Source of the DNA: Lacihabitans sp. CCS-44 | GTDB lineage: Bacteria > Bacteroidota > Bacteroidia > Cytophagales > Spirosomataceae | Reading direction: 5' to 3' | DNA length: 40,643 nt | Assembly: GCF_024343735.1 (NCBI RefSeq) | Contig: NZ_RJUE01000042.1 | Span: 1 to 40,643 of the forward strand | Shown: positions 1 to 8,130 of the stretch, piece by piece | Layout of the letters: every line of letters begins with the position of its first letter | How positions within the stretch are numbered: the first letter of the stretch is position 1 | Translations under genes and position numbers: made by a program | The notes under the pieces: generated by a model | Databases searched by the model: none | Told to the model about the DNA's origin: nothing | What the model saw: only the letters and a program-made list of their open reading frames with translations

Positions 1-3
1 ATG

Positions 4-49
4 TACCGGGGACGGGACAGCGACGGCTGCCGATCGCCACCGTACGAGC
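4..49 (-). repeat. Partial, interrupted copy of the tRNA-Leu 3' half
   Basis: Positions 4-17 repeat the acceptor/T-arm end of the intact tRNA-Leu at 110-195, and positions 40-49 repeat its T-stem/variable-arm part. The seven bases between these blocks in the intact gene are replaced here by 22 GC-rich bases (18-39). The copy cannot fold as a T-arm and has no 5' half, so it is not a functional tRNA. A tRNA 3' fragment next to the intact gene is what integrating elements leave behind, but a local rearrangement or a sequence-end artefact is equally possible. Confidence 0.5.
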
Positions 50-64
50 AACAATACTCAAGTT

Positions 65-104
65 AAAAAAACAAAAAAGGCCTTAGAAATTAATCTAAGA
101 CCTT
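65..104 (-). terminator. Rho-independent terminator of the tRNA unit
   Basis: On the minus strand an 11-bp stem (94-104 with 77-87, one G-U pair) with a six-base loop is followed by an interrupted T-run (77 down to 65). It lies 6 bp past the 3' end of tRNA-Leu, as expected for the end of the two-tRNA transcript. Confidence 0.8.
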
Positions 105-109
105 CCGAG

Positions 110-195
110 TACCGGGGACGGGAATCGAACCCGTACGAGCGATAAGGCTCACAGGATTTTAAGTCCTGCGTGTCTACCAGTTCCACCACCCCGGC
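110..195 (-). tRNA. tRNA-Leu (anticodon TAA)
   Basis: Read on the minus strand, this is an 86-nt tRNA with a seven-pair acceptor stem (one G-U pair), D-arm, an anticodon loop with TAA, the long variable arm expected of a class II leucine tRNA, and a canonical T-arm (GGTTCGATTCC). The discriminator base is A. CCA is not encoded. It is the second gene of the tRNA pair and is followed directly by a terminator hairpin. Confidence 0.95.
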
Positions 196-255
196 GGGTG
201 ATATGCCCTAAGAAACAAAAAAGTCCCCATTTTCATAGGAACTTTTTATCTCTTG

Positions 256-328
256 AGCGAAAGACGGGTCTCGAACCCGCGACCTTAACCTTGGCAAGGT
301 TACGCTCTACCAACTGAGCTACTTTCGC
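256..328 (-). tRNA. tRNA-Gly (anticodon GCC)
   Basis: The minus strand holds a 73-nt tRNA with the acceptor stem GCGAAAG/CTTTCGC, a D-arm containing AGCTCAGTTGGTAGAGC, anticodon GCC in the loop, a short variable region and T-arm GGTTCGAGACC. The discriminator is T and CCA is not encoded. It lies 60 bp upstream of tRNA-Leu and shares its promoter and terminator. Confidence 0.95.
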
Positions 329-360
329 TTTTAAAGAACCTCTTTCGTTCAATGTGGGTG

Positions 361-391
361 CAAAGATAAGGGGTCTTTTTATATTTGTCAA
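361..391 (-). promoter_or_regulatory. Promoter of the tRNA-Gly/tRNA-Leu unit
   Basis: The minus strand shows TTGACA (391-386), 17 bp, then TATCTTTG (368-361). These match the Bacteroidota -33 TTG and -7 TAnnTTTG elements, and the -7 box lies about 33 bp before tRNA-Gly. It is the cleanest two-part promoter in the window. Confidence 0.8.
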
Positions 392-452
392 GCCTTCTTT
401 GAAAAAAAATATAATAATTTTAGAATACCACACACAATTAATTAGTACTTAG

Positions 453-460
453 TATTTTTG
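453..460 (+). promoter_or_regulatory. -7 box upstream of hisIE
   Basis: TATTTTTG fits the Bacteroidota -7 consensus TAnnTTTG and ends 16 bp before the hisIE ATG, predicting a very short leader. No clear -33 TTG is seen and there is no Shine-Dalgarno site. Confidence 0.55.
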
Positions 461-476
461 CACAATTATTATTTTT

Positions 477-1076
477 ATGAATAGACAAGCAGATTTTTCT
501 AAAGGACTCCTTCCGGCCATTATCCAAGACTTTTACACAGGCAAAGTACTCATGCAAGGTTATATGAATGCCGAGGCCCTTGAAAAAACCATTAGCCAAG
601 GCAAGGTGACTTTTTACAGCCGCTCCAAAGAAAGACTATGGACCAAAGGCGAAAGCTCAAACAATTTCCTCAACTATAAAGAGCATCAAGTAGATTGCGA
701 CGGAGATTCCATACTCATTAAAGCATTGCCCGATGGCCCCACTTGCCATACCGGCCACGATACCTGTTGGAATGAAACAAACAGCGGCAAGGTCATGTTT
801 ATTCAGCAACTAACCGAAATTATAAAGGACAGAAAAAACAATCCTACAGAGGCTTCTTACACTGCATCTTTGTTTAAAAAAGGAATCAACAAAATAGCAC
901 AAAAAGTAGGCGAAGAAGCCGTAGAATTGGTCATTGAAGCCAAAGACGATAACAAAGACCTGTTTCTGGGCGAAGCCGCAGATTTACTTTTCCATTATTT
1001 AATATTATTGGAAGCCAAAGAAATTAGCCTCGACGAAGTACTCAACGTATTAATAACTAGACATCAATCGAAATGA
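477..1076 (+). CDS. hisIE: Bifunctional phosphoribosyl-AMP cyclohydrolase / phosphoribosyl-ATP diphosphatase HisIE
   Basis: This enzyme catalyses the second and third steps of histidine synthesis in the cytoplasm: PR-ATP pyrophosphate hydrolysis by the HisE half and PR-AMP ring opening by the HisI half. The HisI domain occupies about residues 10-100 and carries the metal/zinc signature, with CDGD at 74-77 and CHTG plus TC at 90-97. The HisE domain follows from about 107, with the acidic EEAVELVIEAKDD helix. At 199 aa it has the normal length for the fused form. It is the first gene of a two-gene unit and overlaps the next by 4 bp. No other histidine operon gene is adjacent; the HisH- and HisF-like genes near 27 kb belong to the polysaccharide locus. 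Confidence 0.95.
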   Translation: MNRQADFSKGLLPAIIQDFYTGKVLMQGYMNAEALEKTISQGKVTFYSRSKERLWTKGESSNNFLNYKEHQVDCDGDSILIKALPDGPTCHTGHDTCWNETNSGKVMFIQQLTEIIKDRKNNPTEASYTASLFKKGINKIAQKVGEEAVELVIEAKDDNKDLFLGEAADLLFHYLILLEAKEISLDEVLNVLITRHQSK

Positions 1077-1417
1077 CAAATTACATTGTAAGACTATTGC
1101 TTTGCGGCCTAATCATCCTGATTTTGCCCAATTACCTCAAAGGTATCAACGTAGATGGTTACACTACGGCTATAATAGTGGCATTGGTAATGAGTATCCT
1201 AAACACTTTTGTGAGACCCATTCTCAGCCTCATTTCTTTACCGATTACTTTTTTAACCTTGGGCTTGTTCTCCTTGGTTATTAGCGTGTGTATCGTTTAT
1301 TTGTGCGACTACCTCGTGGATGGTTTCAAAGTGGAAGGATTCTTGCCACCGCTTATCTTGAGTTTTATCTTATCTATCGCCAATGGTATAGTTGGGGTGT
1401 TTCAGAAGGATAAGTGA
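1073..1417 (+). CDS. Small four-helix membrane protein of the YvlD / phage-holin-4-like family
   Basis: The 114-residue protein is almost wholly hydrophobic, with four predicted membrane segments at about 5-23, 30-52, 55-80 and 88-108. The NTFVRPILSLISLPITFLTL stretch in the middle is the hallmark of the YvlD family (Pfam Phage_holin_4_2, a misleading name because most members are chromosomal). Function is unknown; an inner-membrane or envelope-stress role is only inferred from relatives. The start codon lies inside the hisIE stop (ATGA), which indicates translational coupling. A repeat island begins 5 bp after the stop. Confidence 0.85.
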   Translation: MTNYIVRLLLCGLIILILPNYLKGINVDGYTTAIIVALVMSILNTFVRPILSLISLPITFLTLGLFSLVISVCIVYLCDYLVDGFKVEGFLPPLILSFILSIANGIVGVFQKDK

Positions 1418-1422
1418 GGTTG

Positions 1423-1478
1423 TTATTGGTTATTGGTTGCTGGTTACTGGTTGCTGGTTACTGGTTACTGGTACTTGG
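1423..1478 (+). repeat. Eight-unit heptanucleotide array (TTACTGG type)
   Basis: Eight contiguous 7-bp units (TTATTGG twice, TTGCTGG, TTACTGG, TTGCTGG, TTACTGG twice, TACTTGG) stay in perfect 7-bp register. The same family recurs at 19057-19168, 19545-19656 (opposite orientation), 36944-36999 and 37746-37780 (opposite orientation). It is noncoding here. Confidence 0.9.
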
Positions 1479-1484
1479 ACAATG

Positions 1485-1800
1485 AGCACAATGAAATTCA
1501 GATGATAATCCCCTGGCACATCGACTAACACTTGTCACATCGAGCACAATGAAATTCAGATGATAATCTGAATGAAATTGCGACCGAAACACTTCTTGTC
1601 ACATCGAGCACACCTGTCACATCGAGCGGTAGTCGAGATGAAGACTGAGATGTTATTAGGATGAGTAAGATGCTGACTGAGATGCTGATTACCACAAATT
1701 CAAGAAGCAAATTGAGATGTCGCTTAAAACTAGTTAACTTTGGCAGCAGAAAACGTGTTCTCGAACGGAACGCAGCCCGCTACCGCTCGAACTGACAGGT
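1485..1800. repeat. Intergenic mosaic of dispersed repeats (left island)
   Basis: This noncoding stretch consists of fragments built on CACATCGAGC, GAGATGTTATTAGGATGAG and CTCGAAC words. A half hairpin element lies at 1488-1510 and a full one at 1547-1580. Positions 1750-1797 match the reverse complement of 37400-37447 with one mismatch in 48 bp. Positions 1535-1591 likewise match the reverse complement of the region around 37326-37359 with one mismatch. GC content is locally higher than in neighbouring genes. The one ORF across it is an artefact of the repeats. Confidence 0.85.
1547..1580. repeat. 34-bp hairpin element, copy 1
   Basis: This is a perfect 8-bp stem (ATTCAGAT/ATCTGAAT) around a 4-nt GATA loop. 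The stem extends, after a 3-nt internal mismatch, by a further four pairs (CAAT/ATTG). It is identical in reverse complement to 37326-37359 and 37561-37594. Confidence 0.85.
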
Positions 1801-1913
1801 TAGACCCTTGAACTGACAAAAAAACGATATCAAACAGACAATGAATCGTATTTAATGATACTTTTATATAATTACACAAATGCTAGGCTTTTGCCTTTTG
1901 GAAAATTACTCAA

Positions 1914-2315
1914 ATGTCTATTTTAAAATATCTAATCTCTTTTTCGGCTTTAATTCTTTTACAGGCCTGCTCCTACTCCAAGCCATTAGAAATCGATGGT
2001 TTTGATTCTGAACTTTTCAAAGGCGATCGAGGGGGTTGTGAAGGGAAAAGAATTCAACAACTGGCTTTATTGAAACAAAACAAAGACCGTATTCTGACTA
2101 TCTCCGAAAACGAAATCGTAAAAACCATTGGGCGGTACGATTATCAATTGCTCGACAAAAAGTCTGAGAAATATGTCGTTTATTTCTTCGAGCGTGGACC
2201 GCAATGCCAAAACATCCGCAACACCACCACCTCCGAAGCCATGATTCTCCACTTTAACTCCATAGGCTTGGTTAAAGAAGTTGTTTTTCAGAAAGGTGGG
2301 GCGGATAGTATGTGA
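1914..2315 (+). CDS. Small predicted lipoprotein, possibly SmpA/BamE-like fold
   Basis: The 133-aa protein begins with a short charged n-region, a hydrophobic stretch and the lipobox LQAC, with Cys19 as the lipidated residue, so it should be membrane-anchored and face the periplasm or outer leaflet. The mature part has a helix-like NEIVKTIGRYDY followed by strand-like KYVVYFF and MILHFNSIGLVKEVVF segments. That order resembles small SmpA/BamE-type lipoproteins, but no family-defining motif is certain. Two cysteines (in GGCEGK and GPQCQN) could form a disulfide. It is a lone gene inside the left repeat island, with no clear promoter box. Function unknown. Confidence 0.7.
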   Translation: MSILKYLISFSALILLQACSYSKPLEIDGFDSELFKGDRGGCEGKRIQQLALLKQNKDRILTISENEIVKTIGRYDYQLLDKKSEKYVVYFFERGPQCQNIRNTTTSEAMILHFNSIGLVKEVVFQKGGADSM

Positions 2316-2368
2316 GTGGGCGTTATTCCTAAAACCCTAATTGTCTTCCTGGTTAATTATTGAGGATG

Positions 2369-2633
2369 TTTTTTCTAAACATTAAGTGCATTAAGATATT
2401 CTCAGTCGCTAAATGGCCTTAATTTTTAAATTTAAAGTTCTTTTTTCTAAACATTAAGTGCATTAAGATATTAAGTTCATTAAGATATTCTCAGCCGCTT
2501 AATGGCCTTAATTTTTAAATTTGAAGTTCTTTTTTTTAACATTAAGTTCATTAAGACATGAAGAGCATTAAGATATTCTCAGCCCCTTAATGGTCTTAAT
2601 TATCTTAATGTTTTAATCGTTGAAGTTTTTTTT
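2369..2633. repeat. Three-copy imperfect tandem repeat rich in CATTAAG
   Basis: Three copies start at 2369, 2441 and 2530 and run 72, 89 and about 104 bp. Each has CATTAAG words, then ATATTCTCAG, then TTAATGGCCTTAAT or a variant, and a T-run. The size differences come from extra CATTAAG/ATATTAAG words. No open frame persists. The family reappears, inverted and better conserved, at 38561-38946. Confidence 0.85.
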
Positions 2634-2744
2634 ACCACAGAGTCCCCAGAGTTTAGCACTGAGTTACACAGAATAAGACTTGTGCCTATAAGTTTTATTT
2701 TATCACAAAGTACCCAGAGCTTGGCAAAGTGGAACACAAAGCTT
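2634..2744. repeat. Two diverged copies of an ACCACAGAG-type dispersed repeat
   Basis: Copy one (2634-2688) contains ACCACAGAGT, CCCAGAGTTTAGCACTGAG and ACACAGA. Copy two (2702-2744) contains ATCACAAAGTACCCAGAGCTTGGCAAAGT and ACACAAAG in the same order. A reverse-complement fragment (CTCTGTGCAAAACTCTGAGC, then CTCTGTGGT) lies at 38510-38539 in the right island. Confidence 0.65.
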
Positions 2745-2772
2745 AACATTCAATGCCTTGTGCCTTATACCC

Positions 2773-2884
2773 CATAGCCCCAATACCTCATTGCTTCATT
2801 ACCAAATTGCCTCAATGCATCATTGCCTAAGTGCCTCATTGCCAAATTGTCTAATTGCCAAATTGTCTAATTGCCAAATCGCCT
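2773..2884. repeat. Fourteen-unit octanucleotide array (CATTGCCT type)
   Basis: Fourteen consecutive 8-bp units in exact register (for example CATTGCCT, AAGTGCCT, CATTGCCA, AATTGTCT, AATTGCCA) span 112 bp. It is noncoding. A shorter, inverted run of about four octamers (GGCATCGA, GGCATAAG and similar) is at 38463-38494. Confidence 0.85.
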
Positions 2885-3007
2885 CAACCTACCGCATAAT
2901 AAATTTTAGCTCTTACTTGGTCAAATCATAAAAAAAATCATTTATTTGTAGAAGTATTTCGTTTCCTTAAGTTCATCCAGCAGTTTCAAAATTACCTTGA
3001 GCCTTTT

Positions 3008-4447
3008 ATGAGATATATTTTCTTTTTGTGGATGATGCTCTCTTGCTCCTCTTTGTTGCATGCTCAAAAAATCCTGCACGGCCATACCTATACTTTTAAG
3101 ACAGGCCTATTGGCGGCCAGCAAAAAAAGCACCCCCTTTTTATTACATACCAATCAGTTTGGGCTTATGCCTACGCAGCCTGGGGTTGCCTATCTCTCAG
3201 CAGGCATCGCCAAGGATTATGACAGCTTACTTACCATAAACAAAAAACTAAAAGCCTTCAACTATGGCTATGCCGTTGAAATACATACCAACTTAGGTAA
3301 CACCAAACAAATTCTCTTGCCCGAAGCTTACCTAAAACTACGTTTTAAGCATCTGGAGTTTTATGGTGGCAGGCGAAAAGAAATACAGGGACTCACCGAC
3401 TCTACCCTCAGCTCTGGGGCTTATGTGTGGTCGAGCAATGCTTTGCCGGTACCGAAGCTTCAAATATCTACACCCAATTGGGTGGGCTTGGGCCAGCACA
3501 AACGAGTAGCCTACAAAGCGGGCCTATCACATGGCTGGTTTGGCACACAGGGCATTATCGAAAACTACTACCTGCACCAAAAATGGCTCTACTTCAAAAT
3601 CAGCGATAAAAAACAAAAAGTACAACTGATGGGGGGCCTCAACCACCAAACCCAATGGGGTGGATACTCTGAAGAATTAAAAAAAGTTGGGGGAGAGTTT
3701 CCTCCTACCCTGAACGGCTATTTAGCCCCAAAGCCCTTTTACAGCTATCAATTTATTCTTTTGCCTTTTTTACAAAAGCTTGTGGATGTTGACCCTACCA
3801 AAGTACCCGGTTATGATGGAGGCCTGGCCATTGGCAACCAACTGGGCTCTATAGACTTGGCCGCTACCATCCACCAAAATTGGCAGTTTTACCACCAAAA
3901 ACCCTTCGATTTTGCCCGTTCCCTGATAAACTTCAACAATATAGAAGATGGCATATACGGTATCTCATGGCAAAGCAAAAAGCCCAAAACTATTTTAAAA
4001 CATATAGTAGGCGAGTTTATCTTTACCAAAAGCCAAGGTTTGTATCGATTTGGCAAATACCGACTCAGCAACTCTGGAGAATTCGACAATTATTTCTCCC
4101 ACGGCCAATACCAATCTTGGAGCTACAATGACCGCATCCTAGGCACACCTTTTATCAGCCTTAATTCTAAAAACAGGACCATAAACGGAAACCGTATAAA
4201 AGCATTCCATTTAGCAGCAAGCGTGTATAACAAAAAATACTATGTTTTATTAAAAGCTAACCATCAAATCAACTATGGAATTTATGGCAACCCGCTCAAA
4301 CTACAGTCTACCTCTCTTTTATTGGCCATTCAAAGAAAAATACCATATAACCTGACCCTAGAAATACAAGTGGCTCAAGATTTTGGGTACTTGCTTGGCA
4401 ATCCTACAGGCATACATTTTTCTTTAAGAAGAAGTACCTTCTTCTGA
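3008..4447 (+). CDS. Capsule assembly Wzi-family outer-membrane protein, paralogue 1
   Basis: The protein has 479 aa with an N-terminal signal peptide (hydrophobic 3-18, cleavage near AQK at 20-21). The body alternates short beta strands with many Gly/Tyr/Trp residues, as in an outer-membrane barrel. Conserved-looking blocks are STPFLLHTNQFG (about 41-52), FYGGRRKEIQG (about 118-128), SSNALPVPK (about 143-151) and NHQTQWGGY (about 213-221), which fit the Wzi family that anchors capsular polysaccharide to the cell surface. The gene at 6673 is a clear paralogue with the same blocks. Both lie upstream of and opposite to the polysaccharide locus, so a role in retaining that polymer is inferred. 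A possible weak -7 box (TTTATTTG) lies about 60 bp upstream. Confidence 0.8.
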   Translation: MRYIFFLWMMLSCSSLLHAQKILHGHTYTFKTGLLAASKKSTPFLLHTNQFGLMPTQPGVAYLSAGIAKDYDSLLTINKKLKAFNYGYAVEIHTNLGNTKQILLPEAYLKLRFKHLEFYGGRRKEIQGLTDSTLSSGAYVWSSNALPVPKLQISTPNWVGLGQHKRVAYKAGLSHGWFGTQGIIENYYLHQKWLYFKISDKKQKVQLMGGLNHQTQWGGYSEELKKVGGEFPPTLNGYLAPKPFYSYQFILLPFLQKLVDVDPTKVPGYDGGLAIGNQLGSIDLAATIHQNWQFYHQKPFDFARSLINFNNIEDGIYGISWQSKKPKTILKHIVGEFIFTKSQGLYRFGKYRLSNSGEFDNYFSHGQYQSWSYNDRILGTPFISLNSKNRTINGNRIKAFHLAASVYNKKYYVLLKANHQINYGIYGNPLKLQSTSLLLAIQRKIPYNLTLEIQVAQDFGYLLGNPTGIHFSLRRSTFF

Positions 4448-4570
4448 TTTTCTTGCTTAAGGTCATTTTAGACACCATAGACCTTCTTCAAATATTCCGC
4501 TAAATAAATTTTACCTAAACTTTCGCTCAAATTCATTAAATTCACGTTTATTTTTAAACTTCTTATTGAA

Positions 4571-6616
4571 TTGAACAGGCAAAGAAAATTTACTTTTCGC
4601 TGTTGCAGGATAATCTCACTTATGTTTGCCTGTCAGTTTGTATATGGACAAGGACTCTGCGATAAAAACAATTGGCCAGCCAATGCTGTAGAGGGTGCAT
4701 TCAAAATTGAAGGAGATATTACCGCAGGTTGCTCTCCGCTCACTGTAAAACTCAAAGACCTATCTGGCGGTACGGATATCCGATATGATTTTTATTACAA
4801 CGGAAAAACTGCCAATGCCCTAGATAAAGTAGGTAATAAAGACTCCGTAAATGTCCTATTTGCCAATACCACTATAGAAGTTTACAGAATTCTACAATAC
4901 GGAAAAAAAAACGGCAAAGATATGTACGCCTGCAAAACAGTGAGTGTAAGACCCAACAACAAACCTGTCTTTAGCTACAGCACTTGTAATGATAATTTCC
5001 TAAATATTATTATTCCGCAAGATCCCGCAAATGACTTTGATTTTTATACCATTGAATGGGGGGATAGCTCACCTATTCAAACGATTAGCAGTTTGCCTTT
5101 TTCTACGAATAAAACTTATGCGGGCACCTCTCCAACCAAAATAATTAGAATTAAAGGTGAGAATAATATACCGACAGGTTGTCCTCCTCCTCCTTTTCAA
5201 ACCATTGTAATGAATTCGGATGGCAATATCCCGAAAATAACAGAACTGGAAGTGCTACCCGGAGGAAACAAAGCCAAACTTACATTTACAGGTACTTTTG
5301 ATTCACACCAAATTTATCGAAGAGTTCCTTCTCAAAACTATAGCTTTCCGAATTATACCTACCAATCCAACCCCGGAACCATAACTGTAGATTTGATAAA
5401 CAATCAGCAGACATGTTTTATGGTATACAAGTATGTTGCTTGTCCACAATTGAGTGGCGAAGTATGCAGCATTAAATTAGACTCCATAGAACCTATTTCG
5501 GTAAACTCCAATAGAATAAAGTGGCAAGAATTACAAAACAATCAAGCCTCTTCCATATTAAATACAGCTACGGTAAAGAATGTGGTGTATGACCTAGACT
5601 GGCAGATGATTGAAACTAACAGTATTTTGAACCAAAAAATCTACAGTATAAATTCAGATTTTGATCACCCTATATTAAAATGTGAAGCTCAATATTGTTA
5701 TCAAGTGGTTGCCAAAGTTCAAGGCGAATGGAGTGTAAATCCAACGGTTCCCTACTCTTCTATTTCTAAGTCTGAAATAAAGTGCGTCGATAGAAAAAAA
5801 ATCACAGCCCCTCCTATATCTGATGGAAAAGTGAGTGTTATAGATGATAAGCAAATAGACTTGTTGTTTCAAGATAATTCCAACTGGCCTGTTAATAAAG
5901 ACAAATACTATCTTTACAAGTATCTTACAGGAGCCAATGCTAAAATTGACAGCATTGATGCTAGCCAAAATAAAAAGTTTAGCCTAAACGAGAATACAGA
6001 TGCAGAAAGCTTTTGCTATAAAATCGGCTATATAGACAAATGTGGTAGTGTTTCGCATCTCTCGAGTCCCATGTGCACAATTTATTTGCAAGCCTCCGAA
6101 AACGATGAGCTTAATTGGTCGATAAACTCTCCGTTCGGAAATTCAGCCATTCAAAATTTCGAATTAATTAGTGTTGACGAGAATACATCAGCAGAATCCC
6201 TTGAAAAAGTTCTAGGCCCATTAGAGAAAAGTTCGACAGTAGATATAAGCAATAATGAAATTGAAGCAAAATATAAGATTCGGGCTCATGGAAACGGAAA
6301 CTTGAGTAGTGTTTCAAATCAAATATCGATCCCAATAGAAGCTCTATTCTATATTCCTGACGCTTTCACCCCAAATGAAGATAACATCAACAACCTATTT
6401 GAAATTAAAGGTAGATTTGGTAGAGTAAACGATTATAATCTAAAAATATATGACCGTTGGGGAAATATCATTACTGAAATAAAAGATAAAACCGAAAGAT
6501 GGGATGGAAAGCTTAATGGAACCCGATTGCCATTTGGGTCCTATTTGTACGATTTAAAAATTGGCTTAAATAGGGGTGAAATAATTCGTAAATTTGGTAA
6601 ATTTGAAATTCTTTGA
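4571..6616 (+). CDS. Secreted protein with T9SS type B (gliding-motility-associated) C-terminal domain
   Basis: The 681-residue protein starts at TTG; the first in-frame ATG (4622) would cut into the signal peptide, so TTG is preferred. The N-terminus has basic residues followed by IISLMFACQFVYGQG, a signal peptide. A PKD-like segment follows (about 45-115, CSPLTVKLKDLSGGT), then repeated fibronectin/PKD-like beta segments with paired cysteines. The last about 90 residues (FYIPDAFTPNEDNINNLF, then YDRWGNII, WDGKLNGT, PFGSYLYDL) are the type B sorting domain of the type IX secretion system. It is therefore exported and attached or released at the cell surface. Lying between two Wzi paralogues, it may act with them, but its ligand is unknown. 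Confidence 0.88.
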   Translation: MNRQRKFTFRCCRIISLMFACQFVYGQGLCDKNNWPANAVEGAFKIEGDITAGCSPLTVKLKDLSGGTDIRYDFYYNGKTANALDKVGNKDSVNVLFANTTIEVYRILQYGKKNGKDMYACKTVSVRPNNKPVFSYSTCNDNFLNIIIPQDPANDFDFYTIEWGDSSPIQTISSLPFSTNKTYAGTSPTKIIRIKGENNIPTGCPPPPFQTIVMNSDGNIPKITELEVLPGGNKAKLTFTGTFDSHQIYRRVPSQNYSFPNYTYQSNPGTITVDLINNQQTCFMVYKYVACPQLSGEVCSIKLDSIEPISVNSNRIKWQELQNNQASSILNTATVKNVVYDLDWQMIETNSILNQKIYSINSDFDHPILKCEAQYCYQVVAKVQGEWSVNPTVPYSSISKSEIKCVDRKKITAPPISDGKVSVIDDKQIDLLFQDNSNWPVNKDKYYLYKYLTGANAKIDSIDASQNKKFSLNENTDAESFCYKIGYIDKCGSVSHLSSPMCTIYLQASENDELNWSINSPFGNSAIQNFELISVDENTSAESLEKVLGPLEKSSTVDISNNEIEAKYKIRAHGNGNLSSVSNQISIPIEALFYIPDAFTPNEDNINNLFEIKGRFGRVNDYNLKIYDRWGNIITEIKDKTERWDGKLNGTRLPFGSYLYDLKIGLNRGEIIRKFGKFEIL

Positions 6617-6672
6617 GTCTACCTATAGATTCTACTGGCATTTGTACATGTAAAACCCCTCAATAAATCAAT

Positions 6673-8130
6673 TTGAAATCCAAAATATATACCATTACTT
6701 TCTTTTTGCTACTGTTATATAGCCCTATATACTCGCAGAAATTTCTACAAAAAACTCGGATACAAGCCTCCCTCGGTGGATTTGTTTCTAGTGATTCCAC
6801 TACACCCTTTCTATTGAGAAGCAAACAATACGGACTAGTTCCTTTTAAATCTGGAATTGGTTATTTAAATCTTAATATTCATCAAGAATATGATTCTCTA
6901 TTTACCATAGAAAAAAGATTAAAGCGATTCGGGTATGGCTATGGACTAGAAATGCATACCAACTTAGGTAAAGTCAATCAATTCTTATTACCAATTGGAT
7001 ATGTCAAAATAAGATATGGTGCATTTGAACTTTATGGAGGCAGAAGAAGAGAAATTCAAGGATTGGTTGATACTCTTGGTACCATGGGCAGTTATATTTG
7101 GTCAGGAAATGCTTTACCGATGCCAAAAATAGAGATAGCTATACCGAATTATACGCCCATCATGAAGAATGGCCTGATAGCCATCAAAGGCAATTTTGCC
7201 CATGGCTGGTTTGGCAAAGGAGATGCTGTACAAAACGTGTGGTTGCACCAAAAAAGTTTCTATGCCCGTATAGGAAAGCCTGCATGGAAAGTGCAATTGC
7301 AAGGGGGCTTTAATCACCAAGTACAATGGGGGGGGTATCCCACAAAACCCTTCTATGATGAGTTAAGCAAGAAGACCATTACCCGTTTCAGTACAGATTT
7401 CTCTACGTTTATAAAAGTAGCCACAGGGGTAAGTCTTAATAATAAAGGGCAGGGTCTAAATACGAACTCCCCAGCAAATGATGCCTTAAATAGGGCCGGT
7501 AATCATTTAGGTTCAGTGGATATTGGTTTAGACTTAAAACTCACGAATAATTACAACATATTAGTGTACCGACAAAGTTTTTATGAAGATGGGTCTCTTT
7601 TCTATCTCAATAATATTGCAGATGGACTGTTTGGGATAACCTTAAATAATAATCTTGGTAAAATTAAAAAAATTATATTTGAATATTTTAATTCAAAAAG
7701 TCAAGGTGGAGAGGTTTACGAAAATTTACCAGAATTACGGGGAATGGACAACTATTTTAATAATGGCACCTATCTAGATAGTTGGACATATAAAAGTTCT
7801 ATTATAGGTACACCTTTAATTTTGACAAATTCGAGTAATAAAAACCATCAAACTAATGATATTAATTATGTTTTCAATAATAGAATCACTGCATTAAATA
7901 TTGGTATTGGCTATAATATTTTATCATTTGAAAATTTCACGCAAATACTAAAGTCAAAACATTTTGGAAATTATAGCTACCCTTTAAAATTATCACAAAC
8001 CTCAATAAGTCATACAATTAATAAGAAAGTCATGTCTTCTATTTTTAATGGAAAAATAGCATTGGATTTAGGAGAATTTTGGACAAAACAAATTGGTATT
8101 CAATTGGGATTGATAATACCCATCAAATAA
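6673..8130 (+). CDS. Capsule assembly Wzi-family outer-membrane protein, paralogue 2
   Basis: The 485-aa product begins at TTG, followed by KSKIYTITFFLLLLYSPIYSQ, a normal signal peptide; no better ATG exists nearby. It shares ordered blocks with the gene at 3008: STPFLLRSKQYGL, EMHTNLGKVNQFLLP, YGGRRREIQGL, SGNALPMPK, HGWFG and NHQVQWGGY. It is therefore a Wzi-like outer-membrane barrel. The 5' half is closer to the paralogue than the 3' half, which is more AT-rich. It follows the type IX-secreted protein by 56 bp, and the three genes may form one unit. A role in anchoring surface polysaccharide is inferred from family and neighbours. Confidence 0.8.
   Translation: MKSKIYTITFFLLLLYSPIYSQKFLQKTRIQASLGGFVSSDSTTPFLLRSKQYGLVPFKSGIGYLNLNIHQEYDSLFTIEKRLKRFGYGYGLEMHTNLGKVNQFLLPIGYVKIRYGAFELYGGRRREIQGLVDTLGTMGSYIWSGNALPMPKIEIAIPNYTPIMKNGLIAIKGNFAHGWFGKGDAVQNVWLHQKSFYARIGKPAWKVQLQGGFNHQVQWGGYPTKPFYDELSKKTITRFSTDFSTFIKVATGVSLNNKGQGLNTNSPANDALNRAGNHLGSVDIGLDLKLTNNYNILVYRQSFYEDGSLFYLNNIADGLFGITLNNNLGKIKKIIFEYFNSKSQGGEVYENLPELRGMDNYFNNGTYLDSWTYKSSIIGTPLILTNSSNKNHQTNDINYVFNNRITALNIGIGYNILSFENFTQILKSKHFGNYSYPLKLSQTSISHTINKKVMSSIFNGKIALDLGEFWTKQIGIQLGLIIPIK

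Noticed and set aside
233-433. A 66-aa minus-strand ORF
   Set aside because: It runs through tRNA-Gly and its promoter and has no recognisable protein features.
1525-1710. A 61-aa minus-strand ORF in the left repeat island
   Set aside because: It is composed of dispersed repeat sequence and hairpin elements and has no independent support.
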